Source: CAYWMP01 sp964459445 (lineage in GTDB: Bacteria > Desulfobacterota > DSM-4660 > Desulfatiglandales > HGW-15). Taken from it: a stretch of DNA of 14,335 bases. Within the stretch, counting starts at the first letter, position 1; each line of letters opens with the position of its first letter. The position numbers were made by a program, and so were the translations under genes. This document shows, piece after piece, positions 1 to 6,112 of the stretch. The stretch covers positions 1 through 14,335 of the forward strand of contig CAYWMP010000153.1 of assembly GCA_964459445.1 (NCBI GenBank). Direction: 5' to 3'. Under the pieces are notes generated by a model. It searched no databases, was not told the DNA's origin, and was given only the letters and a program-made list of their open reading frames with translations.

Positions 1-10
1 ATAAGCAACG

Positions 11-50
11 TGATTCAAAGTTGAAGCGAATTTCAAATATGTTTGGCTAG
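11..50. repeat. Left arm of window-spanning inverted repeat
   Basis: Bases 11-50 match the reverse complement of 14283-14322 at 37 of 40 positions, including an unbroken 16-base block starting TGATTCAAAG and an unbroken 18-base block ending ATATGTTTGG. The two arms lie almost at the two ends of the window and enclose everything in it. They could be the ends of a mobile segment, two inverted copies of a dispersed intergenic repeat, or the points where an assembly stopped. No transposase or integrase gene lies between them. Confidence 0.8.
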
Positions 51-55
51 GTATT

Positions 56-137
56 AACAATCCCTCAATTCACAATTCCTCAATTCCTCAATTGCTTTTT
101 CAATATTCAATATTCACTTTTCACTATTCAATTTTCA
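56..137. repeat. AT-rich intergenic repeat (partial copy)
   Basis: This stretch holds repeated short words such as CCTCAATTC and TTCAATATTCA. They match the outer right arm of the larger palindromic repeats at 3985-4183 and 8978-9176. It runs directly into, and supplies the end of, the broken kinase reading frame at 124. Confidence 0.65.
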
Positions 138-237
138 CGGGCAATCTGACCGTGAAGGTGCTGCCTGTCCCGAGCTCCGTCGAGGGGCCTGTCCCGAACT
201 CGACCGAAGGGCTCTCCACCTCAATGATTCCACCATG
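124..237 (-). pseudogene. Histidine kinase C-terminal remnant
   Basis: Read on the minus strand from 237 down to the TAG at 124-126, the sequence encodes HGGIIEVESPS, then two 8-residue repeat peptides, then GSTFTVRLPVKIE and a stop. This is the end of a HATPase_c domain: HGG after the G2 box, then the final beta strands. It closely resembles the tails of the two kinases at 4175-6112 and 6109-7935. Upstream of the HGG the frame leaves the kinase family within one codon, just before the inverted-repeat element that starts at 247. The rest of the kinase, including the catalytic His and the N, G1 and G2 boxes, is absent. I read it as the stub of a third paralogue lost by deletion or insertion at this junction. 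It has no start of its own and is unlikely to be expressed as a functional protein. Confidence 0.8.
164..211 (-). repeat. Two tandem 24-bp in-frame coding repeats
   Basis: Two adjacent 24-bp units (164-187 and 188-211) begin CCTGTCCCGA on the plus strand. On the minus strand they encode PSVEFGTG and PSTELGTG inside the kinase remnant. The same unit occurs once at 4233-4256 and twice at 6170-6217, always at the same place in a kinase tail. Because the unit is eight codons long, copy number can change without shifting the frame. Confidence 0.8.
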
Positions 238-246
238 AAAAATTGT

Positions 247-338
247 GGGGTCAGCACTTGACATTTGACAAGCACCTCAAAATCCTCTGTTCATAGTCCG
301 CGGAACTCTCCCTATGTCAAATAACAAGGGCTGACCCC
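247..338. mobile_element. Small element with 24-bp inverted ends (MITE/REP-like)
   Basis: Bases 247-270 (starting GGGGTCAGCACTTG) and 315-338 (ending GGGCTGACCCC) are inverted copies, matching at 21 of 24 positions and separated by 44 bp. The size and inverted ends suit a non-autonomous miniature element or a REP-type palindrome. No transposase is present, so the class is inference. It lies exactly between the kinase remnant and the 317-1033 gene, and supplies the last codons and TGA stop of the latter. It may therefore have arrived with, or caused, the loss of DNA between them. Confidence 0.55.
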
Positions 339-1033
339 TTTTTGAAATAGGTTTCGAACAAATACCGTATTTCTTCCAATTGATCTTGAATGGCATCAGG
401 CAATGCCTTTGCAAAAAGATCGAGGATGATCACGGCATTGACAGAGGCATCCTTTTCACTCGCTGCGCGCAACCGTTCGGCAATTGCGGTGTTAACCCCC
501 TGAATCTCGCGGTAAATTCTATCGAGTCCTTTGAAATCGAGATCAGCCTTTTGCCCGCTCCTTCTGACGTAATATTGGGCCAGGGCATACATGGAGGCGG
601 CCCTATAGATGGTCTCTTCCTCGGTCGCCAGGGGGAGATGGAAGCAGGCCATGGGCCTTAAAAAGGCCGTTCGCGGACAACCGCAGGTCGCAATGATTAA
701 CCCCATTAGGGAGCTGATTGCCCTCTGTGCCGTGGTATCATGGGAAAAGGATCTATCCTTTGTAATAACTTCCAAATGGATCGCATCATGGGAGAGTAAA
801 TCATCAAACCGTGTGACGATGCCTATAACGCCGACAGCCAGGGGGCAGCATGGATAATCTGTTTTGGAAAGGGGGCAGTTGGGGCATTGGTGGTAATCAA
901 GGGCAGTCCATTTCGGAAGATTTTTGGCGGGAAGTGAGTGTAGCTCAAGGGTTTGCTCATCTATCCTGACATCAAAAACCTCCTGGGAGCCGTCAGTCAG
1001 GGTGAACCGGTATGTTATGGTGATGTCGGGCAT
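317..1033 (-). CDS. DUF6901-like protein of unknown function
   Basis: A 238-residue soluble protein with no signal peptide or membrane segment. The N-terminal ~45 residues look like a beta-rich domain (ITYRFTLTDGSQEVFDVRID). A cysteine cluster follows at residues 50-63 (HQCPNCPL...CCPL), then a mainly helical part with conserved-looking patches (ATCGCP, LRPMACFHLP, EETIYRAASMYALAQYY). From memory this matches the DUF6901 family of Desulfobacterota and related bacteria; the function is unknown. The CPxC plus CC cluster could bind metal or be redox active, which is inference. I chose the ATG at 1033, preceded by AAGG about 8 nt upstream, over an upstream start at 1093. The extra 20 residues of the longer form would be translated from intergenic repeat DNA. 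The C-terminus (FKKGSALVI) is encoded by the small inverted-repeat element at 247-338, so the native end may have been replaced. Confidence 0.7.
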   Translation of the reverse strand: MPDITITYRFTLTDGSQEVFDVRIDEQTLELHSLPAKNLPKWTALDYHQCPNCPLSKTDYPCCPLAVGVIGIVTRFDDLLSHDAIHLEVITKDRSFSHDTTAQRAISSLMGLIIATCGCPRTAFLRPMACFHLPLATEEETIYRAASMYALAQYYVRRSGQKADLDFKGLDRIYREIQGVNTAIAERLRAASEKDASVNAVIILDLFAKALPDAIQDQLEEIRYLFETYFKKGSALVI

Positions 1034-1043
1034 GAGTGATACC

Positions 1044-1330
1044 TTATTGACTATTGAATATTGAAAATTGACGAATTCAAAGAAAGTCGGCAATTAGCAG
1101 TTGACAATCGGCAGCAGGGAATTAGCAGCTAACAAATCATTGCTATTTGCTCACTACCCACTGCAGACTGCTTAATTCGGTGCTTATTAATCCCCAATAT
1201 TCAATATTCGATTTTCATTTTTCGATTTATTTTGTCTGCAAACTGCCTACTACCGATTTTCCTCCCATTAGACAATATTCAATCTTCAATTTTCAATTCA
1301 TAGGTTCCTCAAAAGAGTTCCCAATTCTAT
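1044..1330. repeat. Intergenic repeat block between DUF6901-like gene and first TA module
   Basis: About 290 bp without a credible gene. It contains the family words ATTGAATATTG, GTCGGCAATTAGCAGTTGAC, CACTGCAGACTGC and CAATATTCAATCTTCAATTTTC in the order seen in the ~200-bp palindromic repeats. Outer arms and inner 'GTCGGCA...TGCAGACTGC' arms are both recognisable, but the copy is more diverged than those at 3985 and 8978. It extends to just before the promoter at 1340. Confidence 0.65.
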
Positions 1331-1339
1331 CTAGCTAGG

Positions 1340-1368
1340 TTGACAATGATGTTTCTTTGATTTACAAT
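1340..1368 (+). promoter_or_regulatory. Sigma70-like promoter for the AbrB/PIN module
   Basis: TTGACA at 1340-1345 and TACAAT at 1363-1368 are separated by exactly 17 bp, close to the sigma70 consensus. Transcription would begin near 1375, about 33 nt before the antitoxin ATG at 1408. This excludes the TTG at 1357 as a start. An additional TATAAT at 1387-1392 has no well-placed -35. AbrB-type antitoxins usually bind their own promoters; no specific operator was identified. Confidence 0.7.
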
Positions 1369-1407
1369 ACCAAAGAAGTAAAACGATATAATAAAGGTAA
1401 ATCAATC

Positions 1408-1656
1408 ATGTCAATCGTAAAGACATCTTCTAAAGGTCAAATTGTAATACCAAAAGTAGTAAGAGAAAAACTAGGTATCACTCCCGGTAAAAAAGTTATG
1501 CTCCGGGTAGTGGGCGATCATGCTGAAATGACGCCTGTGCCCGATGATCCCATCAAGGCCGCAAAAGGGATTCTAAAAGGCGGCCCTTCTTTGTCCAAAC
1601 AACTTTTGGCCGAACGAAAGAGGGATAATAAAACTGATGAAAAACGTCGTTCTTGA
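1408..1656 (+). CDS. AbrB/MazE-type (SpoVT-AbrB fold) antitoxin
   Basis: An 82-residue protein. Residues 1-45 form a typical SpoVT-AbrB swapped-hairpin DNA-binding domain (SSKGQIVIPKVVREKLGI, then TPGKKV). The C-terminal ~35 residues are polar and basic (KAAKGILKGG, AERKRDNKTDEKRRS) and presumably wrap the toxin. By family knowledge it neutralises its partner PIN nuclease and represses the shared promoter. ATG 1408 is preceded by AAGG at a 10-nt spacing and lies downstream of the promoter at 1340-1368. It overlaps the toxin gene by 20 nt (1637-1656), implying coupled translation. Codon choice in this module is more AT-rich than in the kinase genes, which fits horizontal acquisition. Confidence 0.85.
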   Translation: MSIVKTSSKGQIVIPKVVREKLGITPGKKVMLRVVGDHAEMTPVPDDPIKAAKGILKGGPSLSKQLLAERKRDNKTDEKRRS

Positions 1657-2035
1657 TGCTCACGCTCTCTTAAAGTTCTATCAGGATGAAACTGGCGCTA
1701 ATAAGGTTGAAAAACTTCTCATTTCCTCCCGCAGCGGGCATCTAGATGTCTATGTGAGTGAAATCAACTTGGGAGAAGTCTATTACATGATGATCAGAAG
1801 GCTTGGATTGTCTATGGCAAGGGTCCAAATAGAGCAATTCTCAGAGTTGCCCATCCAAATAATTTCTCCTTCAACGGACATCATCATGTATGCAGCAGAG
1901 ACAAAAGCTGAATACGCTATCTCCTATGCTGATTGTTTTGCTGTTGCTACTGCTTTAAAGGTCAAAGCATCAGTTGTAACCGGAGATCCGGAATTCAAGA
2001 AGGTTGAACACATCGTCAAAATACAGTGGCTATAG
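1637..2035 (+). CDS. PIN-domain ribonuclease toxin (VapC-like)
   Basis: A 132-residue single-domain PIN protein, the usual VapC length. The four acidic residues expected for Mg2+-dependent RNA cleavage are present: D7 (VVLDAHALL), E47 (INLGEVYY), D99 (YADCFAVATAL) and D117 (VTGDPEF). All motifs are intact, so it is probably active. The target RNA cannot be predicted; many VapC toxins cut tRNA or rRNA. ATG 1637 lies inside the end of the antitoxin gene in another frame, with an AGAGGG-like ribosome-binding site about 12 nt upstream. The antitoxin is AbrB-type, so the pair is a VapBC-like module. The gene ends against a repeat block and faces the dual-receiver gene at 2338. Confidence 0.88.
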   Translation: MKNVVLDAHALLKFYQDETGANKVEKLLISSRSGHLDVYVSEINLGEVYYMMIRRLGLSMARVQIEQFSELPIQIISPSTDIIMYAAETKAEYAISYADCFAVATALKVKASVVTGDPEFKKVEHIVKIQWL

Positions 2036-2337
2036 GCCTTAGATTGAATATTCGATTTAGGAATTGACGGATTCAGGAATTTAGGAATTAACGGATTGTA
2101 AAGTTCCTCAATTCCTCAATTCCTTAATTCGCAATTCTACAATTTTTTTTACTGATTGCCTATCGTAGCGAAGCGAAGATTTAGCCGCCTTTGGAGGCTC
2201 CCGTCTGGAGCGCCAGCGGAAGCGGGACTGCCGACTGCGTACTGCCTTTTAGATTGAATATTGACGATTGAATAATGACTATTGAAAAACTCCGACTAAC
2301 CCATGCCTCCCAATAGACAATTTTCAATATTCAATCT
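2036..2337. repeat. Intergenic repeat block between convergent genes
   Basis: 302 bp between the PIN toxin (+) and the dual-receiver gene (-). It carries TTGAATATTC and GGAATT words at both ends, a poly-T run, and a GC-rich middle with small hairpins: AGCCGCC TTT GGAGGCT near 2193-2209, and CTGG/CCAG near 2215-2227. It then has the words GACTGCCGACTGC and CAATATTCAATCTTCA shared with the other repeats. No gene is seen. Confidence 0.6.
2077..2150 (+). terminator. Possible AT-rich terminator after the PIN toxin
   Basis: Bases 2077-2095 and 2112-2130 are inverted copies (15 of 19 positions pair), and a run of eight T occurs at 2143-2150. The stem is AT-rich and the T run starts 12 nt after it, so this is not a textbook intrinsic terminator. 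Termination between two convergent genes is nevertheless expected here. Confidence 0.35.
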
Positions 2338-3087
2338 TCACTTATTTTGTTTCTTTCTCAGGATCTCCCCAACCAGCCTCAGCACCTCGTCCATATCCAG
2401 GGGTTTGTAGAGACAGGCATAGGCTGATTTGTTCAACGCTTGCTCAACCAGGTCCGACATTTCCTGGCGGTATCCTGTGATCATTATGGCCACTGCTTCA
2501 GGATTGTGTTGCTTGATGGTCAGGAAGGTTTCTAGCCCGTTAATGGTGGGTAGTTTGAGATCAATGAATATTATGTCATGGTTGTTTTCCTTGGCCAGGG
2601 AGATGGCCTCTTCACCTGTGCTGGCTATGGATACCCTATAGCCCCTCCCGACCAGTACATTCTTGAGTGTAGCGCAAGTACCAGGATCGTCGTCAACCAC
2701 CATAATCAAGGCAGGCTTTTTTGTTTCCATGGCTTCTTGAACAAGAGAGAACACCTTTTCCATATCCAAGGGCTTGTAGATAACCCCATAGGCGCCTTCT
2801 TTGAGCGCCTCCTGAATCAAATCTTCGACCGCGTAGGCCGTCATCATGATAACAACCATATCAGGATTAATGGCCTTTGCCCTCTTGTAGGTCTCGACCC
2901 CATCCATAAGCGGCATTTTGATATCCATAAAAACAATGTCAAAAGGAGATTCCTTCACCAACTTTATGGCCTCGGGACCGTCATTAGCCGTGCTGACCTC
3001 GTATCCCTCCCGCACGAATATAAAAGACATGGTTTTGCGCAGGCTCTCATTATCGTCTACGATCAAGATGCTGGGTTTGTTGGTCAT
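2338..3087 (-). CDS. Tandem dual-receiver (REC-REC) response regulator
   Basis: A 249-residue protein made of two CheY-like receiver domains and nothing else. REC1 (about 5-120) has the acidic pair D11/D12, phosphoacceptor D55 (FMDIKMP), T83 and K105 (YKPLD). REC2 (about 126-245) has D132-D134, phosphoacceptor D176 (FIDLKLP), T in ITGYR and K in YKPLD. Both sets are complete, so both domains should accept phosphate. No DNA-binding or enzymatic output domain exists; it probably acts as a phosphate relay or sink, or through protein contacts. I chose ATG 3087, preceded by GGGGG, over a TTG six codons upstream that would translate the ribosome-binding site. It stands alone: the upstream neighbour is divergent, the downstream neighbour convergent. 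The end-of-domain motif YKPLDM(E/D) is repeated almost identically in the two domains, suggesting internal duplication. Confidence 0.9.
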   Translation of the reverse strand: MTNKPSILIVDDNESLRKTMSFIFVREGYEVSTANDGPEAIKLVKESPFDIVFMDIKMPLMDGVETYKRAKAINPDMVVIMMTAYAVEDLIQEALKEGAYGVIYKPLDMEKVFSLVQEAMETKKPALIMVVDDDPGTCATLKNVLVGRGYRVSIASTGEEAISLAKENNHDIIFIDLKLPTINGLETFLTIKQHNPEAVAIMITGYRQEMSDLVEQALNKSAYACLYKPLDMDEVLRLVGEILRKKQNK

Positions 3088-3106
3088 GGTACCCCCGTTC
3101 TTCAAA

Positions 3107-3249
3107 TGAATATTGACGATTGAATATTGAATATTTGAGGAAGTCGCTCCGCTCCGCTCAATTTAGGGATTATAAAAGCCACGAGTTGGTAGTTGACAGT
3201 CTGCAGTCGGCAATGAGATCCGGATTGCCAATTGCAGACTGCCGACTGA
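3107..3249. repeat. Palindromic repeat, copy A (right arm missing)
   Basis: The left part is nearly identical to copy B: ATTGACGATTGAATATTG, the core AAGTCGCTCCGCTCCGCT, then CACGAGTTGG and CAGTCTGCAGTCGGCAA. It also has an inner right arm (ATTGCAGACTGCCGACTG) that can pair with the inner left arm. The outer right arm seen in copies B-D is missing. It lies in the divergent space between the dual-receiver gene and the second TA module, in direct orientation to copy B. Confidence 0.8.
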
Positions 3250-3262
3250 TTTCTATCCTGCC

Positions 3263-3291
3263 TTGACTTCCATCGCTCGTGGTGTTATCAC
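3263..3291 (+). promoter_or_regulatory. Possible sigma70-like promoter of second TA module
   Basis: TTGACT at 3263-3268 and TATCAC at 3286-3291 have a 17-bp spacer, placing a transcription start near 3298, about 34 nt before the ATG at 3332. The -35 is good and the -10 is weak. Confidence 0.4.
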
Positions 3292-3331
3292 TATGCCAAA
3301 TATGTAATCATAACATCACATGGAGGGAGCT

Positions 3332-3577
3332 ATGGTTCGTACCCAGATACAACTAACCGAAGAGCAGAATCAACGTCTCAGGGAAATCGCCATGAAGAAC
3401 CGGGAATCCATGGCATCACTGATCCGCAAGGCGATCGATCAATTCCTGATGCAGAGAAAACCTGACCGGTCCGCCCTGTACCGCCAGGCATCCGCCGTTG
3501 TCGGCAAGTACAAGGCAGGGGCCCGGGACGTCTCTGAAAACCACGATCGCCATCTGGCCGAGGCCTTTCAATTATGA
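3332..3577 (+). CDS. Ribbon-helix-helix (CopG-type) antitoxin
   Basis: An 81-residue protein. Residues 1-45 fit a ribbon-helix-helix fold: a short beta strand (VRTQIQLT), helix A (EEQNQRLREIAMKN) and helix B (SMASLIRKAIDQFLMQ). The C-terminal tail is variable and charged and likely binds the toxin. RHH antitoxins neutralise a partner PIN nuclease and autorepress. ATG 3332 is chosen because a strong GGAGGG lies at 3322-3327; the in-frame ATG at 3320 overlaps that ribosome-binding site. The stop TGA (3575-3577) overlaps the toxin ATG (3574-3576) as ATGA, so translation is coupled. Confidence 0.85.
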   Translation: MVRTQIQLTEEQNQRLREIAMKNRESMASLIRKAIDQFLMQRKPDRSALYRQASAVVGKYKAGARDVSENHDRHLAEAFQL

Positions 3578-3984
3578 TCGTGTTTGCGGACACCTCAGCG
3601 CTTTTTGCCCTCATGGTCCGGGACGATCACATGCATTCCGACGCCGGGCAAAACTTCGAATACTTCAAAATGCAAACCGCATCCCTCGTTACCAGTTCCT
3701 ATGTCCTGGTTGAAACAATGGCCTTGCTTCAGCACCGTATCGGTATGGAACCGGTGCATGATTTCAATGCCAGGATATTTCCTCTCCTGGAAATCGTCTG
3801 GGTCGAAAGGGACTGGCATACCAGAGCCCTGCAACGTCTTGTCTCCCACAACCGCAGAACCTTGAGCCTTGTTGATTGTCTCAGTTTTGAGATCATGGAA
3901 GCCCGCGATATCAGGATTGCCTTCACGTTTGACCGCCACTTTGAAGAAAATGGTTTCATCATCGCCGATTACCGGGACCTTTGA
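3574..3984 (+). CDS. PIN-domain ribonuclease toxin (VapC-like)
   Basis: A 136-residue PIN protein with the expected acidic residues D6 (VFADTSALFAL), E47 (VLVETMALL), D101 (LVDCLSFEIM) and D120 (FTFDRHF, in the usual TxDxxF context). All four are present, so it is probably a functional Mg2+-dependent RNase toxin. Its start overlaps the antitoxin stop by 4 nt (ATGA). It is not a close copy of the PIN protein at 1637: the sequence between motifs differs and the antitoxins belong to different folds. The TGA stop runs straight into the ATTGAATATTGACG arm of repeat copy B. Confidence 0.88.
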   Translation: MIVFADTSALFALMVRDDHMHSDAGQNFEYFKMQTASLVTSSYVLVETMALLQHRIGMEPVHDFNARIFPLLEIVWVERDWHTRALQRLVSHNRRTLSLVDCLSFEIMEARDIRIAFTFDRHFEENGFIIADYRDL

Positions 3985-4183
3985 ATTGAATATTGACGAT
4001 TGAATATTGAATATTTGTGGAAGTCGCTCCGCTCCGCTTAATTTAGGGAATCTACAAGCCACGAGTTGGCAGTTGACAGTCTGCAGTCGGCAAAGAGTTG
4101 CGGATTTCGATTGCTTACTGCCGACTGCCCACTGCCTATTGCCGACTTTCTGTTCAATATTCAATCTTCAATATTCAATTTTC
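3985..4183. repeat. Palindromic repeat, copy B (complete)
   Basis: The outer left arm is at 3985-4016 (ATTGAATATTGACGATTG...), the outer right arm at 4153-4182 (CAATATTCAATCTTCAATAT...). A GC-rich core (AAGTCGCTCCGCTCCGCT) lies at about 4020-4038. Inner arms are at 4066-4092 (GGCAGTTGACAGTCTGCAG...) and 4113-4146 (ACTGCCGACTGCCCACTGCC). The whole can fold as nested hairpins. It sits between two convergent genes and overlaps the last codons of the kinase ending at 4175, so it could act as a two-way terminator or mRNA 3'-end structure. Confidence 0.85.
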
Positions 4184-6112
4184 ACTCTTCACCGGCAGTT
4201 TCACCGTGAACGTACTCCCTTTCCCTTCTTCACCTGTCCCGAGCTCCGTCGAGGGGCTTTCCACCTCAATCTTCCCACCGTGTCCTTCCACAAGGATCTT
4301 GCAAACCGCCAGGCCCAGCCCGATCCCCTTGGCCCTTGTTGTGTAAAGCGGCTCGAAGACCTTTTCCTGGTTCTCCTCAGAAATGCCCACCCCGGTATCG
4401 GTAATTGAAATCTCCACCCACTTCTCGTCCGGCGCCTCGGACGGCTCGGTCGAGCTCGCCGAAGTCCTCACGACCACACGGCCGCCTTCAGGCATGGCCT
4501 GGATGGCGTTTAGAATAAGATTTCCAAAGACTACCTCGAGCTGATGGGGATCCACCGAGACTGTTTGCACCGCCTTATCCGGCCGGCTCACTATCTCGAC
4601 ATTTTCCGGTAGGGGGACGCCGGAGAATGCGTCCCGGACAATTTCGTTGATATTTGCCAGACGGAGGAAAGGGGTTTTGGGGCTGGCAAAATCCAGGAGG
4701 CTGCTGATGATCTGAGTGGAATTTTGCACTTCCTTTTGCAGAATCTCCAGGGCTTCCTTAACCTCCGGGTCCGGCTGGTCTATGGCCATGTTGAGAAAAT
4801 AGGCGGCGTTCTTAATCGATCCCAGCGGGTTGCGCAGCTCATGCCCAATCCCCGCGCCCAGTTGGCCCACTACTGCAAGCTTCTCTTTGCGTACCAGTTC
4901 CTCCTGGATCTCTCGAAGTTCTCTGGTGCGGACTTCGACCAGTTCTTCCAGTTGCTCACGGTATTTCTCAAGTTCCTCCTCAGCCTGTTTGCGCTCGGTG
5001 ATGTCCAGCAATGTGGTTAAAATGGCGTCTTTCCCATCATACTTGATCGTTGTGCTGGAAAGGTTCGCCCAGTATGTTTCACCATCCTTATGCCTTAGCT
5101 GGACTTCAAAGTTTTCTACCTTTCCCTCCCGTTTTAAAATGTCTATGAATCTTTTTCGTTCTTCATGATTTACATAGATATCTCTCAGGTTGATCTTTGA
5201 GAACTCGTTAAGCGTGAAACCGGTGATACCAGACATAGCTTTGTTCACGGCAAATACCCTGCCCGAACGGTCGGAGATGCCAATCCCCGCTACGAGATTT
5301 TCAAACAAAAACCGGTGCTTTTCCTCCGATTCGCGCAACAACTCCTTGGCCTCGATGAGGTCGGTGATGTCACGCACGGCTTCGATCACGTGCGTGAGGT
5401 TGCCCTCTGTGTCCTCCAGCGGTGAGAAAAGAATGTCGACATGGGCTGTCGAACCATCGGCCCTTTCGTGCTCATGGTAGCAGTTCGCGGCCTCCCCCGT
5501 CTCCAGGACCTTCTTCAGGATGCACTCCTCCCCCGCCTCATCGCAGGGGACATTGTACCCATGGGAGACCTCAAAACAGTGTTTGCCAATGGCCTCTTCG
5601 CGCCGAAAGCCGGTGGTGACTAGAGCGGTGTTGTTGATGTCGACAATGCGGTAGTCGGGATCTATGACGATTATGTCCTCGTGCATGCTGTAGAAAAGGG
5701 AGCGGAAGTAGCGCTCCTGCTCCTCCAGCGCCTCCACGGCCTTTTTTTTCTCAATGGCCCTCGTGATCGTCAGTAATAACTGATCCATGTTGCAGGGCTT
5801 TAGAATATAATTGTAGGCACCCAGATTAATCGCTTCAATTGCTGATGCCTGTGACGCATGATCGGTTATCAATATGCATTCCGTATCAGGAGAGCACTCC
5901 TTGATCCCCCTCATCACATCCAGGCCAGACATGTCTTCAAGTCTGAGGTCTATCAATACCACGGCTGGTTTTTCCTCCTTGACACTGTCTAAAGCTTCCT
6001 TCCCGGTTGCGGTGATTGTGGGCGTATAATCTTTCGCTGCAAGTGTTTCGGAAAGGGTCTTCCTGAGTTTGGGATCGGTCTCTACGATCAGGATGCGTAA
6101 TTTTTCGCTCAC
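4175..6112 (-). CDS. REC-PAS-PAS hybrid sensor histidine kinase
   Basis: A 645-residue cytoplasmic kinase. Order: receiver 5-120 (phosphoacceptor D55, K105); PAS1 about 130-255; PAS2 about 262-375; coiled coil 376-410; HisKA with His424 (GIGHELRNPLG); HATPase_c with N531/N535, G1 DTGVG 572-576 and G2 GIGLGL 596-601. The kinase motifs are complete. The receiver has VETDP where VDD is normal, so one Mg2+-binding acid is replaced by T12 and phosphorylation may be weakened. PAS1 has a Cys/His set (C179, H184, C190, C197, C211, H213, H215) suggesting metal or redox sensing. The GTG start at 6112 overlaps the preceding stop (GTGA) and has GGAGG 7 nt upstream. It is the last gene of the lipoprotein-kinase-kinase operon. 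Its core is a close paralogue of the 6109-7935 kinase. It contains one 24-bp repeat peptide (4233-4256) and a second repeat-like insert (4439-4467). Confidence 0.9.
   Translation of the reverse strand: MSEKLRILIVETDPKLRKTLSETLAAKDYTPTITATGKEALDSVKEEKPAVVLIDLRLEDMSGLDVMRGIKECSPDTECILITDHASQASAIEAINLGAYNYILKPCNMDQLLLTITRAIEKKKAVEALEEQERYFRSLFYSMHEDIIVIDPDYRIVDINNTALVTTGFRREEAIGKHCFEVSHGYNVPCDEAGEECILKKVLETGEAANCYHEHERADGSTAHVDILFSPLEDTEGNLTHVIEAVRDITDLIEAKELLRESEEKHRFLFENLVAGIGISDRSGRVFAVNKAMSGITGFTLNEFSKINLRDIYVNHEERKRFIDILKREGKVENFEVQLRHKDGETYWANLSSTTIKYDGKDAILTTLLDITERKQAEEELEKYREQLEELVEVRTRELREIQEELVRKEKLAVVGQLGAGIGHELRNPLGSIKNAAYFLNMAIDQPDPEVKEALEILQKEVQNSTQIISSLLDFASPKTPFLRLANINEIVRDAFSGVPLPENVEIVSRPDKAVQTVSVDPHQLEVVFGNLILNAIQAMPEGGRVVVRTSASSTEPSEAPDEKWVEISITDTGVGISEENQEKVFEPLYTTRAKGIGLGLAVCKILVEGHGGKIEVESPSTELGTGEEGKGSTFTVKLPVKSEN
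4233..4256 (-). repeat. Single in-frame 24-bp repeat in kinase tail
   Basis: A unit of the family starting CCTGTCCCGA. On the minus strand it encodes PSTELGTG between VES and EEGKGSTF of the HATPase_c domain. One copy is present here, against two in the sister kinase and in the remnant. Confidence 0.8.
4439..4467 (-). repeat. Palindromic GC-rich insert in HATPase domain
   Basis: A near-palindrome centred on GAGCTC (GGTCGAGCTCGCC) encodes TSASSTEPSEAP between the N box and the G1 box. The sister kinase at 6109 has a shorter, unrelated segment there (SAEAPEEG). It resembles part of the 24-bp unit at 188-211 (CTCGACCGA shared on the opposite strand), so it may belong to the same dispersed family. 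Confidence 0.5.

Noticed and set aside
1147..1338. Small plus-strand reading frame in the repeat block
   Set aside because: Composed of the TTCAATATTC repeat words, without a ribosome-binding site or recognisable protein features.
1357..1407. TTG-initiated N-terminal extension of the AbrB antitoxin
   Set aside because: It covers the -10 box of the promoter at 1340-1368, so the transcript would start inside it; the AbrB domain begins properly at the ATG at 1408.
3378..3614. Minus-strand reading frame over the RHH antitoxin
   Set aside because: Antisense to a well-supported antitoxin gene with a strong ribosome-binding site and a coupled toxin; no protein features of its own.
3595..4164. Minus-strand reading frame of 189 codons
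   Set aside because: Its N-terminal part is translated repeat DNA and the rest is antisense to the PIN toxin with intact catalytic residues.
3985..4183. CRISPR-like array suspected from the recurring words in the intergenic spaces
   Set aside because: Repeat units are irregular, inverted and AT-rich, with no constant spacers, and no cas genes are present. They form nested palindromes instead.
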